DNA of 40,482 bases from Burkholderiales bacterium UBA2463 (GCA_002342295.1 DDPR01000008.1:115914-156395); one strand, 5' to 3'; shown: positions 24,530-32,365, counted from the stretch's first letter. Made by a program: numbers and translations. Notes: generated by a model not told the origin, from the letters alone.

Positions 24530-25237
24530 CTAGGAAAAGCGGTTGGGACGGGTGATTCGGATCGGGATGGGCCCTCCCGGGTTCGCGGGCTGCGGCTTCG
24601 CATGCCCGCACCAAGCGTGGCCAAAGACCAACTCGAAGGGCATTTGAATGCGGCCGTCTGCCGAGCGCGCGCGCTCAAGGGCCTCGCTCAGCAAGTCTGC
24701 GGTTGCAGAACCCCTCAGCCCCGGCGCGCCAGCCCGCGGTAGAAGGCCATGCAGGTCACTCAGGCAGAGCCCACGCTGCCGGTAAGTGAGTGTGAGCATC
24801 TCTGACTCCATCACTGGGGCAGACAGGCCAGACCTCACCAGCAAGTCGCCCAGGTCATGCATGTCGGGCAGACGCTGTGAGAGCCAGCTCCCGTCAATGC
24901 CTAGGCCGCCAAGGAGAGTCCTCAGGCTGCCCGGCCCAAGACTCCCGCACATAAAAAGGCCCTCAGGCCGCAGGGTGCGCGTGGCCTCCCTCACGATGGG
25001 TGCGAGCGCCTGGAGCGGCCAGGCCACCAAAAGCGTGAGTTCGACCAGGTCGAGACTCTCTGGGCCCTTGGAGTGCATGTGCTGATTCAATGCGGCCGCA
25101 GCCACCTCGGGGCTGTCACTGGGCAGCCGAAGCGAGTTGCGCAGAGCCGTTGTTACGGCCTGCCTTCTCTGCTCAAGGCCCCTTGAAAGGGCCTGACTGA
25201 GAGGGTGCTCGGCCGCCTGGTTAGGGGCGTGATACAT
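24530..25237 (-). CDS. BioC-like methyltransferase-fold protein lacking the SAM motif
   Basis: 235 residues. The C-terminal two thirds match malonyl-ACP methyltransferase BioC: LDLVELTLLVAWPLQ, REATRTLRPEGLFMCGSLGPGSLRTL, MHDLGDLLVRSGLSAPVMESEMLTLTYR. The N-terminal part that should carry SAM motif I (hhDxGxGxG) and the next strand is missing. Only about 60 residues stand before LDLVE, instead of roughly 100 or more, and none fit the motif. It is therefore probably not a working methyltransferase. Relatives stand divergent from comF in Burkholderiales. It shares a 21-base intergenic region with comF. Confidence 0.75.
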   Translation of the reverse strand: MYHAPNQAAEHPLSQALSRGLEQRRQAVTTALRNSLRLPSDSPEVAAAALNQHMHSKGPESLDLVELTLLVAWPLQALAPIVREATRTLRPEGLFMCGSLGPGSLRTLLGGLGIDGSWLSQRLPDMHDLGDLLVRSGLSAPVMESEMLTLTYRQRGLCLSDLHGLLPRAGAPGLRGSATADLLSEALERARSADGRIQMPFELVFGHAWCGHAKPQPANPGGPIPIRITRPNRFS

Positions 25238-25244
25238 GGGTCTG

Positions 25245-25252
25245 AGTATAGT
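25245..25252. promoter_or_regulatory. Symmetric -10 element shared by the bioC-like gene and comF
   Basis: The sequence AGTATAGT reads as TATAGT rightward (25247-25252, 6 bases before comF GTG 25259) and TATACT leftward (25250-25245, 7 bases before the bioC-like ATG 25237). No convincing -35 hexamers are seen on either side. Both mRNAs would start at or next to their start codons. Confidence 0.45.
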
Positions 25253-25258
25253 CAGCGG

Positions 25259-25933
25259 GTGTCTCTGAGATCGCTTCTAGCCTGGCTCTTGGGCGCATCG
25301 CCCGCTCAGATCCCACCCCCCTCGCCAGCCTGGGCCACCTTCCCACTCCCAGATGGAGAGCCCCTCTTGGTCTGGTCCGCAGGTCGCTTTGAGCCTCCAC
25401 TGTCCGACCTGATTCGACGAGCGAAATATGGCCGTAGCTGGCATAGCGCCCTTACCCTCTCTCGCGTGTGTGCGAAAACCTCCGGCTCCTGGATCTGGTC
25501 ACACCACCCCATCCTCATTCCAATTCCCTCCGACCCTCGGCGACTTCCCACTCGGGGCTTTCACCTCCCGCTTCTCATTGCGCAGGCCCTCAGCACCCAA
25601 CGCGAATGCCCCCTCCGGCGGCGCGGGCTGACCAAACCCAGAAGCAGCGAGGTACAGGCGGGTCGCTCGCGGGGCGACCGGCTCCGGGCCCTCTCAGGAC
25701 TCTTCGAGGCGAGCGCCTCACTTTCTGGCAAGTGCGTCTTGCTGGTCGATGACGTGTTCACAACCGGCGCGACCCTCTCAGCGGCCCGGCAGGCACTCAA
25801 TGCAGTCGGTGCACAGGTCTTGGGGGCCGTGGTGGCTGCCCGCGTGGCAACCCCTCGAGAGACAAGGACCGGCCCAGCTAAGATCGATCGATGCAGGCCA
25901 CGTCCGAAGCCCCAATCGAAGTTGTCCTGGTAG
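25259..25933 (+). CDS. comF: ComF family phosphoribosyltransferase-like protein
   Basis: ComF proteins support DNA uptake in naturally competent bacteria and have a phosphoribosyltransferase fold. The PRPP loop VLLVDDVFTTGATLSAA is clear, as are the central PIPSDPRRLPTRGF and GLTKPRSSEVQAGRSRGDR segments. Odd: the usual N-terminal zinc finger of ComF (two or more CxxC pairs) is absent. The N-terminus (SLRSLLAWLLGASPAQIPPPSP...) has no cysteine. GTG 25259 is my choice, giving 224 residues; GTG 25229 and 25205 would run into the divergent gene. It overlaps trmL by 43 bases. Confidence 0.82.
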   Translation: MSLRSLLAWLLGASPAQIPPPSPAWATFPLPDGEPLLVWSAGRFEPPLSDLIRRAKYGRSWHSALTLSRVCAKTSGSWIWSHHPILIPIPSDPRRLPTRGFHLPLLIAQALSTQRECPLRRRGLTKPRSSEVQAGRSRGDRLRALSGLFEASASLSGKCVLLVDDVFTTGATLSAARQALNAVGAQVLGAVVAARVATPRETRTGPAKIDRCRPRPKPQSKLSW

Positions 25934-26430
25934 AGCCCGAAATACCTCCCAACACGGGCAATGTCATGCGGCTATGTGCCAACACGGGTGCCGCTCTCCA
26001 TCTCGTGGGCCCGATGGGCTTTCCACTCGACGATGCCAAGATGAGACGGGCTGGGCTGGACTACCGAGACCTCTGTCGAGTGCGTCACCATGGAGACTGG
26101 AGCGCCTTTCTGTCGGTCGTCACGCCCGATCGAGCATGTTGCTTCGCCCTGAGCACCAAGGCGCGTCGATCTTTTTTTGAAGTCGACTTTCAAGCCCGCA
26201 GTGCTGGTGCAACCGAGCCCCGTGCAAGCTCGCGCGTCTGGCTCTTTTTCGGCCCAGAAACGCGGGGTCTGAGCACCTCTCAACTTGGCTGGTTTCTCGA
26301 GTCGAATCGATTGCGACTGCCCATGCGGCCCGAGAGCCGAAGTCTGAACTTGAGTAACTCGGTCGCAGTCGCTGTTTACGAAGTTTGGCGCCAGCTCAGC
26401 TTTGTTGGCGCCCCCACTCAAGAGGCCTAG
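25891..26430 (+). CDS. trmL: tRNA (cytidine34-2'-O)-methyltransferase TrmL
   Basis: SPOUT-class methyltransferase (YibK) that 2'-O-methylates the wobble base of tRNA-Leu isoacceptors. 179 residues with all three motifs: VEPEIPPNTGNVMRLCANTG, FFGPETRGL, and the knot segment LRLPMRPESRSLNLSNSVAVAVYEVWRQ. The ATG lies 43 bases inside comF and has no obvious ribosome-binding site. The 3' end interlocks with gpsA through a palindromic CTAG that is the TAG stop of both genes. Confidence 0.95.
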   Translation: MQATSEAPIEVVLVEPEIPPNTGNVMRLCANTGAALHLVGPMGFPLDDAKMRRAGLDYRDLCRVRHHGDWSAFLSVVTPDRACCFALSTKARRSFFEVDFQARSAGATEPRASSRVWLFFGPETRGLSTSQLGWFLESNRLRLPMRPESRSLNLSNSVAVAVYEVWRQLSFVGAPTQEA

Positions 26431-27494
26431 GGCCGCTCGTCAATCGGATGCCGGGACAGAAGGCCCGAGATGGCCTGGCTCGGCGTGAGGCGCCCATCGA
26501 GAAGGGCGCAGACCGCCTCAATGATGGGGCACTCCACCTCATGGTGTCTGGCCAGCGCAAGCAAGGCCGGTGCTGCCTGAACCCCTTCGGCCACATGGCC
26601 CAGCTCACCCAGAATCTCGGCGAGAGGTCTGCCCTGCCCAAGCCCCATTCCCACCCTGCGATTGCGAGACAGATCGCCGGTGGCTGTGAGTACGAGGTCG
26701 CCCAGGGTGGCCAGCCCGAGAAAGGTCTCGGGCTGCGCACCGAGGCTCAGCCCCAGTCTTGCAGTCTCGGCCAAGCCCCGCGTAATCAGGGCTGCCCGCG
26801 CGTTGGCGCCCAGCGAGAGGCTATCGGCCACGCCTGCCGCGATGGCCAGCACATTTTTTACAGCGCCGCCAAGCTGAACCCCGATGAGGTCGGTGCTCGA
26901 GTAGATGCGCATCCCGCCCCCGAAGAGTCGGGCTGCAATCTCCCGAGCCCAATCGGCCTGGGCGCTAGCAAGCGTGAGCGCAACGGGCAGACCCGCAGCC
27001 ACCTCTTTTGCGAAGCTCGGGCCGGAGAGCGCTCCCATGGGCCAGCCTCTCAACTCGGAGGAGACCAGATCGGATGGCCACTGAAAGCCGTGGCCATTGG
27101 AGCCCTCCACGACCAGGCCCTTGGAGAGCCACAGAACGCCCTCCCCCTCGGCGGGGACCCCCAGAAACTGGGCCACCTCGTGCGCGAGGTCGCGCAGGGC
27201 CGAGACGGGGCAGGCCAAAACCAGTAGCCCCAGCCGCTCGAGGGCGGTCTGCTCTCGCCAGATCTGGAGCACCTGCCCGAGATGCGCAGCGACATGAAGG
27301 CCAGGAGGGAGGGGGGCGTCTGGAAGGTAGCGTGAATTGACGCGCAGCGCGGCCATCTGACGAGCCTGCTCGGCATCTCGCGCCCAGAGACTCACCACAC
27401 CCTGGGGGGCGCGGCGCGCGAGGTGAATGGCAAAGGCGGTGCCCCACGCTCCCGCCCCGCAGACGAGAACGGGTGGCACGCGGGCGTCAGGCAT
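26427..27494 (-). CDS. gpsA: Glycerol-3-phosphate dehydrogenase [NAD(P)+] GpsA
   Basis: Reduces dihydroxyacetone phosphate to sn-glycerol-3-phosphate for phospholipid synthesis. 355 residues, slightly longer than usual. N-terminal Rossmann motif GAGAWGTAFAIHLAR, mid-chain LSGPSFAKEVAAGLP, catalytic-lysine region LGGAVKNVLAIAAGVADSLSLG, and LGDLVLTATGDLSRNRRVGMGLGQG. It lies 11 bases after secB and ends on the CTAG shared with trmL. Confidence 0.96.
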   Translation of the reverse strand: MPDARVPPVLVCGAGAWGTAFAIHLARRAPQGVVSLWARDAEQARQMAALRVNSRYLPDAPLPPGLHVAAHLGQVLQIWREQTALERLGLLVLACPVSALRDLAHEVAQFLGVPAEGEGVLWLSKGLVVEGSNGHGFQWPSDLVSSELRGWPMGALSGPSFAKEVAAGLPVALTLASAQADWAREIAARLFGGGMRIYSSTDLIGVQLGGAVKNVLAIAAGVADSLSLGANARAALITRGLAETARLGLSLGAQPETFLGLATLGDLVLTATGDLSRNRRVGMGLGQGRPLAEILGELGHVAEGVQAAPALLALARHHEVECPIIEAVCALLDGRLTPSQAISGLLSRHPIDERP

Positions 27495-27505
27495 TCGAGC
27501 TGAGG

Positions 27506-27991
27506 CTATTGCGGGAGGATGATCCCGCTGCCCGAGTCGCCGGCCGCATGATCAGCGAGGCCAGGATTCTGCTCGGACATTCGCTGCTGGAAAAATGCCT
27601 CCCAGTTGATCTCGGCAAGATGCACTGGCGGGAAGCTCGAGCGCTGAACCAAGTCGGCCAGGTTGGCCCGAAGGTAGGGGTAGATGATGTGGGGGCAGCT
27701 GATGCCCTTGAGCAGCATTCTTTGCTCATCCGAAACACCCTGAATCTCGAAGATGGCGGCCTGGGTGGCCTCGACGAGAAAACCGATCCGATCGCCCAGC
27801 CGGCAGGTCACAGTGCAACGCACTGAGACTTCGACGAGGTCGTGACCCAACTCTTCGTCACCTGTATCGATCTCAAACTCAAGTCTCGGCTCCGTGCCAT
27901 CGACGAAGATGGACGGTGCATGTGGAAGCTCTAGCGAACAGTCCTTGAGATAGACGCGCTGGAGATTGAAAACCGTGTTTTGTTCGGACAT
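27506..27991 (-). CDS. secB: Protein-export chaperone SecB
   Basis: Tetrameric cytosolic chaperone that keeps preproteins unfolded and hands them to SecA. 161 residues. Typical stretches are FNLQRVYLKDCSLELPHAP, LVEVSVRCTVTC, FLVEATQAAIFEIQG and CPHIIYPYLRANLADLVQRSSFPPVHLAEINWEAFF. It is part of the rhodanese-grxC-secB-gpsA run, an order conserved in proteobacteria. Confidence 0.97.
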   Translation of the reverse strand: MSEQNTVFNLQRVYLKDCSLELPHAPSIFVDGTEPRLEFEIDTGDEELGHDLVEVSVRCTVTCRLGDRIGFLVEATQAAIFEIQGVSDEQRMLLKGISCPHIIYPYLRANLADLVQRSSFPPVHLAEINWEAFFQQRMSEQNPGLADHAAGDSGSGIILPQ

Positions 27992-28038
27992 GGGGAGCCT
28001 ATCTGAAGAGGAGGGTGGTGCAGCGAATGCTGCTGCGA

Positions 28039-28305
28039 TCAGGAGGAGCCTGCGCCAAGCAGGGGGAGAAGCTCTCCAGCCCGATCGAGGGCCGCGAGAT
28101 CATCGAATCCGCCCACGTGGGTGTCGCCAATGTAGATCTGCGGCACGGTTCTTCGGCCGGTCTGCTCGATCATGAGATCTCTCTGAGCCGGGTCGAGGTC
28201 GATGCGAATTTTCTCGATCTCTTGCACACCGCGCTGCTTTAAGAGCATCTCTGCGCGCTGACAGAATGGGCAAACAGCCGTGGTGTACATGCGGACAAGT
28301 TTCAT
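28039..28305 (-). CDS. grxC: Glutaredoxin 3
   Basis: 88-residue dithiol glutaredoxin with the active site Cys12-Pro-Phe-Cys15, the cis-proline TVPQIYIGD and the glutathione-binding GGFDDL. It reduces disulfides and glutathione mixed disulfides. The ATG overlaps the rhodanese stop by 4 bases. 47 bases separate it from secB. Confidence 0.95.
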   Translation of the reverse strand: MKLVRMYTTAVCPFCQRAEMLLKQRGVQEIEKIRIDLDPAQRDLMIEQTGRRTVPQIYIGDTHVGGFDDLAALDRAGELLPLLGAGSS

Positions 28306-28736
28306 GAGAGGGCTTTCTGTTTAACGGGGAGACCAGCCTGCTTCCAGGCATCAAAGCCCCCCTCGAGGCTGAAGACTTCTTGCACACCGGCCTTTTTGAG
28401 CGTTCGACCCAGCGGCCCGCTTCGCCATCCCGAGGCGCACATAAGAATGACGGGCTTGGGCTCCTTGCCGGACTGAGACTCTTTGACGATCTCGGCCACA
28501 TGCGCCTTGAGTTGCTCGGCCGGCATGCTTCGCGCCTGAGGCACCATTCCTCTTGCCTGCTCCTTCTCGTCTCGAACGTCCAGAAGGATTGCGTTCCGAC
28601 TGTTGATCATCTGGGTGGCCGCAAGCGTATTGACGGGCTTGGTGGAGAGATTCTGGCTGATGAGGGGCCAGAGGAGCATGCCTCCGCTCACGGTGGCAGC
28701 AAGCACCAAAAAAATGTTGTCAACGAGAAACTGCAA
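28302..28736 (-). CDS. Membrane-anchored rhodanese-like protein
   Basis: 144 residues: an N-terminal membrane helix (IFLVLAATVSGGMLLWPLI) and one rhodanese domain (ILLDVRDEKEQARGMVPQARSMP) with the active-site cysteine in MCASGWRS. This is the YibN-type protein found just upstream of grxC and secB in many proteobacteria; the substrate is unknown. An AAGGAG ribosome-binding site lies 5 bases before the ATG. A perfect TATAAT at 28770-28765 would give a leader of about 22 to 25 bases. Confidence 0.9.
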   Translation of the reverse strand: MQFLVDNIFLVLAATVSGGMLLWPLISQNLSTKPVNTLAATQMINSRNAILLDVRDEKEQARGMVPQARSMPAEQLKAHVAEIVKESQSGKEPKPVILMCASGWRSGPLGRTLKKAGVQEVFSLEGGFDAWKQAGLPVKQKALS

Positions 28737-28745
28737 GGGTGCTCC

Positions 28746-28774
28746 TTGGGAGGGTTCGGCTCGAATTATAGAAT
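28746..28774 (+). promoter_or_regulatory. gpmA promoter, overlapping the divergent rhodanese -10
   Basis: Rightward: TTGGGA (28746-28751), a 17-base spacer, TAGAAT (28769-28774). The predicted start is at about 28780-28782, on the second of two ATG codons. Leftward: TATAAT at 28770-28765 for the rhodanese gene. The two -10 elements overlap within ATTATAGAAT. Confidence 0.55.
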
Positions 28775-28777
28775 GCG

Positions 28778-29542
28778 ATGATGTCCTCGCCCCCGCCCCT
28801 TGTGATTTTGCGCCACGGCCAGAGCCAGTGGAACCTTGAGAATCGATTCACCGGCTGGGTCGATGTCGACCTCACCGAGGTGGGGATGGAGGAGGCTCGT
28901 CGGGCCGGCCGTCTGATGAGGGAGCGAGGCTTTTCCTTCGATCTCGCCTTCACGTCGGTTCTACGTCGCGCCATCCGCACCTGCTGGATTGCACTCGATG
29001 AGCTCGATGAGATGTGGATTCCCGTTCGGACCGACTGGCGCCTAAACGAGCGTCACTATGGTGCGCTCTCTGGACTCAATAAGGCGGAGACTGCCCAGCG
29101 ATTCGGCGAAGACCAGGTGCTCATCTGGCGCCGCTCCTACGATGTTCGACCCGAGCCCCTATCGAAGGACGACCCCGCATGGCCGGGTCGTGACCCGCGC
29201 TACCAGGGCCTCAGCGACGCCCAGCTGCCTCTCACAGAATGTCTGGCCGACACGGTGGCCCGCGTGGAACCCTTCTGGACGCAAGAGGTTTTGCCCGCCA
29301 TTCGCGCAGGAAAGCGTATTCTCATTACAGCCCATGGCAACTCTCTTCGCGCGCTCTTGAAGATCCTGGAGAACCTCTCGAAAGAGGACGTGCTCGGGCT
29401 CAACATTCCCACCGCCCAGCCTCTTGTGCTGGAGTTCGACGAACAGATGCGACTCGCCTCGCGCCGCTATCTCGCCGACCCAAGCGAAATTGAGGCGGCC
29501 ATGGCCGCAGTGGCCAACCAAGGAAAGGCTCAGAAGGTCTAA
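28778..29542 (+). CDS. gpmA: 2,3-bisphosphoglycerate-dependent phosphoglycerate mutase
   Basis: Interconverts 3- and 2-phosphoglycerate in glycolysis and gluconeogenesis. 254 residues. Phospho-histidine motif LRHGQSQWNLENRFTGWVDVDLTE, the ERHYGALSGLNKAE loop, and the second catalytic histidine in TAHGNSLRALLK are all present. The start codons ATGATG at 28778 and 28781 have no Shine-Dalgarno sequence and lie 3 and 6 bases after the predicted -10, so the message is probably leaderless and may begin at 28781. Confidence 0.96.
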   Translation: MMSSPPPLVILRHGQSQWNLENRFTGWVDVDLTEVGMEEARRAGRLMRERGFSFDLAFTSVLRRAIRTCWIALDELDEMWIPVRTDWRLNERHYGALSGLNKAETAQRFGEDQVLIWRRSYDVRPEPLSKDDPAWPGRDPRYQGLSDAQLPLTECLADTVARVEPFWTQEVLPAIRAGKRILITAHGNSLRALLKILENLSKEDVLGLNIPTAQPLVLEFDEQMRLASRRYLADPSEIEAAMAAVANQGKAQKV

Positions 29543-29561
29543 AGAAATGAAGGGTCAAGAC

Positions 29562-30977
29562 ATGCAGACGAAGACCGCGCGCTGGAAGATTGCAAGCTGG
29601 GTGGGGGCCGGCCTCGTTGGGGGTGTGCTGATCAGCCTCGGGCTGACCGCAACGGCTCAGCGCGAATCCCGGGTTGCCCTGCCTGTTGATGAACTTCGGC
29701 TCTTTGCCGAGGTCTATGGCGCGGTCAAGTCCAACTATGTCGAGAGTGTCGAAGACAAAAAGCTCATCACAGAGGCCATAAGCGGGATGCTCTCTGGGCT
29801 CGATCCCCACTCCGCCTACCTAGATGCCGAGGCTTTTAAAGAGCTGCAGGTGGGCACCCAGGGTGAGTTCGGTGGTCTCGGAATTGAAGTGGGCGTCGAA
29901 GACGGGTTTGTGAAGGTGGTCTCGCCCATCGAGGATACGCCCGCCGAGCGCGCAGGCGTGAAGGCCGGCGACCTGATCATCAAAATTGATGACCGAGCAA
30001 CCAAGGGGCTTGGCCTGTCCGAGGCGGTAAAGCTCATGCGGGGCAAGCCCAAAACCAGCATCACTCTCACCATCGCACGCAAGGGTGAGACGCAGCCCAT
30101 CGTCCTCAAGATCGAGCGAGACATCATTCGGGTTCAGAGTGTGAAATCGAACTGGCTGTCTCCCGGCTATGCCTTCCTGCGCGTCACCCAATTCCAGGAG
30201 CACACGGTGGAGTCGATGGTGTCGCACCTGAATAAGCTCCTAGACCAGGCGCAGAAAGACGGCAGCAAGCCGGTCAAGGGCGTTGTTCTGGACCTTCGAA
30301 ACGACCCCGGGGGCCTGCTGCACGCTGCCGTCGGTGTCTCCGCTGCCTTTTTGCAGCCCGGCGTCACCGTAGTCTCCACGGACGGACGCCTTGAGGACTC
30401 TAAAAAGAGTTTCAAGGCAGCGCCGGATGACTATCGTCGGGGAGGCTCAGACCCTCTGGCCGGGCTCAATCCCCTCGCCCGCTCTCTGCCCATGGTGGTG
30501 CTGGTAAATGCCGGCTCTGCGTCTGCCTCCGAAATCGTCGCTGGAGCGCTCCAGGATCATGCGCGCGCAAAGATCCTCGGAACCCAGACCTTCGGTAAAG
30601 GCTCGGTGCAGACGATTCTTCCGCTCACCAAGAGCACCGCGATCAAACTCACGACGGCCCGCTATTACACGCCCAGTGGGCGCTCTATTCAGGCCACCGG
30701 CATTCGCCCCGACTTCTGGGTCGAAGAGACGGCCGAGGGGGATGTCTCGGACCGATTCCGTCTGCGTGAGGCCGACTTGAGTGGTCACCTCCTGAACGGC
30801 AAGGAGAAGGCTGGAGAGCCCAAAGGCGATCGGGCCACGGGCTCCACCGACAAGAGCCCAAACCGTAAGGCCCTGGTGTTTGGCTCTCCAGAAGACCATC
30901 AACTCCAGCAGGCACTCGCGCTCTTGCAGGGCAAGCCTGTGGCCACAAATCCCGCGCCCGCAGCGCCCTCGAAGTAA
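29562..30977 (+). CDS. S41 family carboxy-terminal processing protease
   Basis: Periplasmic CtpA/Prc-like serine protease. N-terminal membrane or signal helix (WVGAGLVGGVLISLGL), a leading domain with SGLDPHSAYLD, a PDZ domain (about 90-170, GLGIEVGVEDGF...GDLIIKIDD), then the catalytic domain with LDLRNDPGGLL, the nucleophile in NAGSASASEI and the lysine in QTFGKGSVQT. The C-terminal tail is polar and ends in NPAPAAPSK. ATG 29562 has AAGGG 7 bases upstream; ATG 29547 is a possible alternative. It follows gpmA closely and is probably co-transcribed. Confidence 0.92.
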   Translation: MQTKTARWKIASWVGAGLVGGVLISLGLTATAQRESRVALPVDELRLFAEVYGAVKSNYVESVEDKKLITEAISGMLSGLDPHSAYLDAEAFKELQVGTQGEFGGLGIEVGVEDGFVKVVSPIEDTPAERAGVKAGDLIIKIDDRATKGLGLSEAVKLMRGKPKTSITLTIARKGETQPIVLKIERDIIRVQSVKSNWLSPGYAFLRVTQFQEHTVESMVSHLNKLLDQAQKDGSKPVKGVVLDLRNDPGGLLHAAVGVSAAFLQPGVTVVSTDGRLEDSKKSFKAAPDDYRRGGSDPLAGLNPLARSLPMVVLVNAGSASASEIVAGALQDHARAKILGTQTFGKGSVQTILPLTKSTAIKLTTARYYTPSGRSIQATGIRPDFWVEETAEGDVSDRFRLREADLSGHLLNGKEKAGEPKGDRATGSTDKSPNRKALVFGSPEDHQLQQALALLQGKPVATNPAPAAPSK

Positions 30978-30992
30978 AACTCACCCGGCCCC

Positions 30993-31757
30993 GTGGAAGA
31001 GCTCGTCCACAGCAGAACACTCCTGCTGTCGGAGGTCTCTGAGCGGCAACTCACCAGCCTCCGCCGGTCGCGGGTGCTCATTGTGGGTGCAGGCGGTCTG
31101 GGCTGCCCTGCTGCTCAATGCCTCGCAGCAGCAGGGGTCGGAGCCATCACCCTGGTCGACGGAGACACCGTTGATGCATCCAACCTACCCCGACAGACAC
31201 TCTTTGGCCCCGAAGATATCGGCCAGCCCAAGCCCAGCGTTGCTCGAGCACGTCTTGCTCAGACGTCCCCAGCTTGCGCAGTGGTGGCGGTCTGCGACCA
31301 CGCCCACGCCGACAACCTCCCCGAGCTCTTGGCCCAATCAGACCTGGTGCTTGACTGCACCGATCGATTCCAGACCCGTCAGCTCATCAACCGACTATGC
31401 GTGCAGACGAAGAAGCCTCTGGTGGCCGCGTCTGTTGTTCAATGGTCTGGCCAGTTGATGGTGATTGACCTCAATCAACTCCCCGAGGCGGGCTGTTACG
31501 CCTGCCTGTTCCCGCCAGAGGGCAGTTCAGCTCAATCACTCGATGCAGCCTGTGGGGCCTTTGGCGTGTTTCCAACCGCCGCGGGGCTCCTTGGCACCCT
31601 GCAGGCCCACGTGGCACTCATGGTGCTTTTGGGCCTCTCCTCCACCCCCTCCACCTTCTTGCTTCTTGATACGAAAAGCCTGCGGCTCGAGGCTGTTGGA
31701 CGACTCCGTCGGCCCGACTGCCCGATCTGTGGCGAGGGCGCTTGTGCGAGCGACTAA
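30993..31757 (+). CDS. ThiF/MoeB/HesA family adenylyltransferase
   Basis: E1-like enzyme that adenylates the C-terminus of a sulfur-carrier protein, as in thiamine or molybdopterin synthesis. 254 residues: nucleotide loop VLIVGAGGLGCPAAQCL, VDGDTVDASNLPRQTLF with the arginine finger, LDCTDRFQTRQLIN, and a zinc site made of CYAC and C-terminal CPICGEGAC. The cysteine in AACGAFG is the likely thiolating residue. There is no rhodanese domain. GTG start 15 bases after the S41 protease. Its carrier partner (ThiS or MoaD) is not nearby, so the pathway cannot be assigned. Confidence 0.9.
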   Translation: MEELVHSRTLLLSEVSERQLTSLRRSRVLIVGAGGLGCPAAQCLAAAGVGAITLVDGDTVDASNLPRQTLFGPEDIGQPKPSVARARLAQTSPACAVVAVCDHAHADNLPELLAQSDLVLDCTDRFQTRQLINRLCVQTKKPLVAASVVQWSGQLMVIDLNQLPEAGCYACLFPPEGSSAQSLDAACGAFGVFPTAAGLLGTLQAHVALMVLLGLSSTPSTFLLLDTKSLRLEAVGRLRRPDCPICGEGACASD

Positions 31758-32365
31758 CTTGGAGGAAAGATCTGCGCTCCAATCAATGAAGCAGACTGAG
31801 TCGGCAGCTCCTGAAAGCCTGATTTGGTGAAGCGAAGCCATCGGCCCTGCACAAAACACATGGCGAGGCTGGCCAACACACTGGCATCGGTGGCGATGGA
31901 AGCGGGCGCACTGGCCTGAGCGAGCTTCACACACTGGCGCAGGGAGGCCTCCACGCGGCCAACGAGTTGGTTTACGCGCAGCTGCAGCCGAGCGTTCTCA
32001 AAGGTAATAGCCTCACCCACCAGAACGCGAGTCATGCCAGGGTTCTTTTCTGCAAAGGTGAGCAACATCATGACAATGGCCCGCGCCTTGGTGCTGGGCG
32101 GCTCAGCACCGGCCTCAATCTGATTGATCAGGCCAAAGATGGTCTGCTCGATGAAGTCGAGCAGACCCTCGAACATTTGAGCCTTGCTTGCAAAGTGACG
32201 ATAGAGGGCTGCCTCGGAGACGCCGAGGCGTGCAGCCAGTGCTGCTGTGGTTATGCGTTCTGCCTGTCCCTCCTGCAGCATCGCTGCCATCGCCTGGAGA
32301 ATCTGGAGACGGCGCTCCCCCGGCTTGGGTCGCTTTCGTGGCTCGTTGTCCGCGTGATCAGTCAT
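31754..32365 (-). CDS. slmA: Nucleoid occlusion factor SlmA (TetR family)
   Basis: DNA-binding protein that blocks FtsZ ring assembly over the nucleoid. 203 residues from ATG 32365 (GGGGGA upstream; a TTG 12 bases earlier is less likely). The helix-turn-helix ITTAALAARLGVSEAALYRHFASK is near residues 38-62, and the SlmA-type body includes FAEKNPGMTRVLVGEAITFEN and QGRWLRFTKSGFQ. It is the last gene of the argB-nucleotidase-slmA group. Its TAG stop shares CTAA with the convergent ThiF-family gene. Confidence 0.92.
   Translation of the reverse strand: MTDHADNEPRKRPKPGERRLQILQAMAAMLQEGQAERITTAALAARLGVSEAALYRHFASKAQMFEGLLDFIEQTIFGLINQIEAGAEPPSTKARAIVMMLLTFAEKNPGMTRVLVGEAITFENARLQLRVNQLVGRVEASLRQCVKLAQASAPASIATDASVLASLAMCFVQGRWLRFTKSGFQELPTQSASLIGAQIFPPS

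Noticed and set aside
25881..25892. GATCGATCGATG run at the trmL start as a site of interest
   Set aside because: Short overlapping repeat of a common tetramer inside the comF reading frame; no further copies or function evident.
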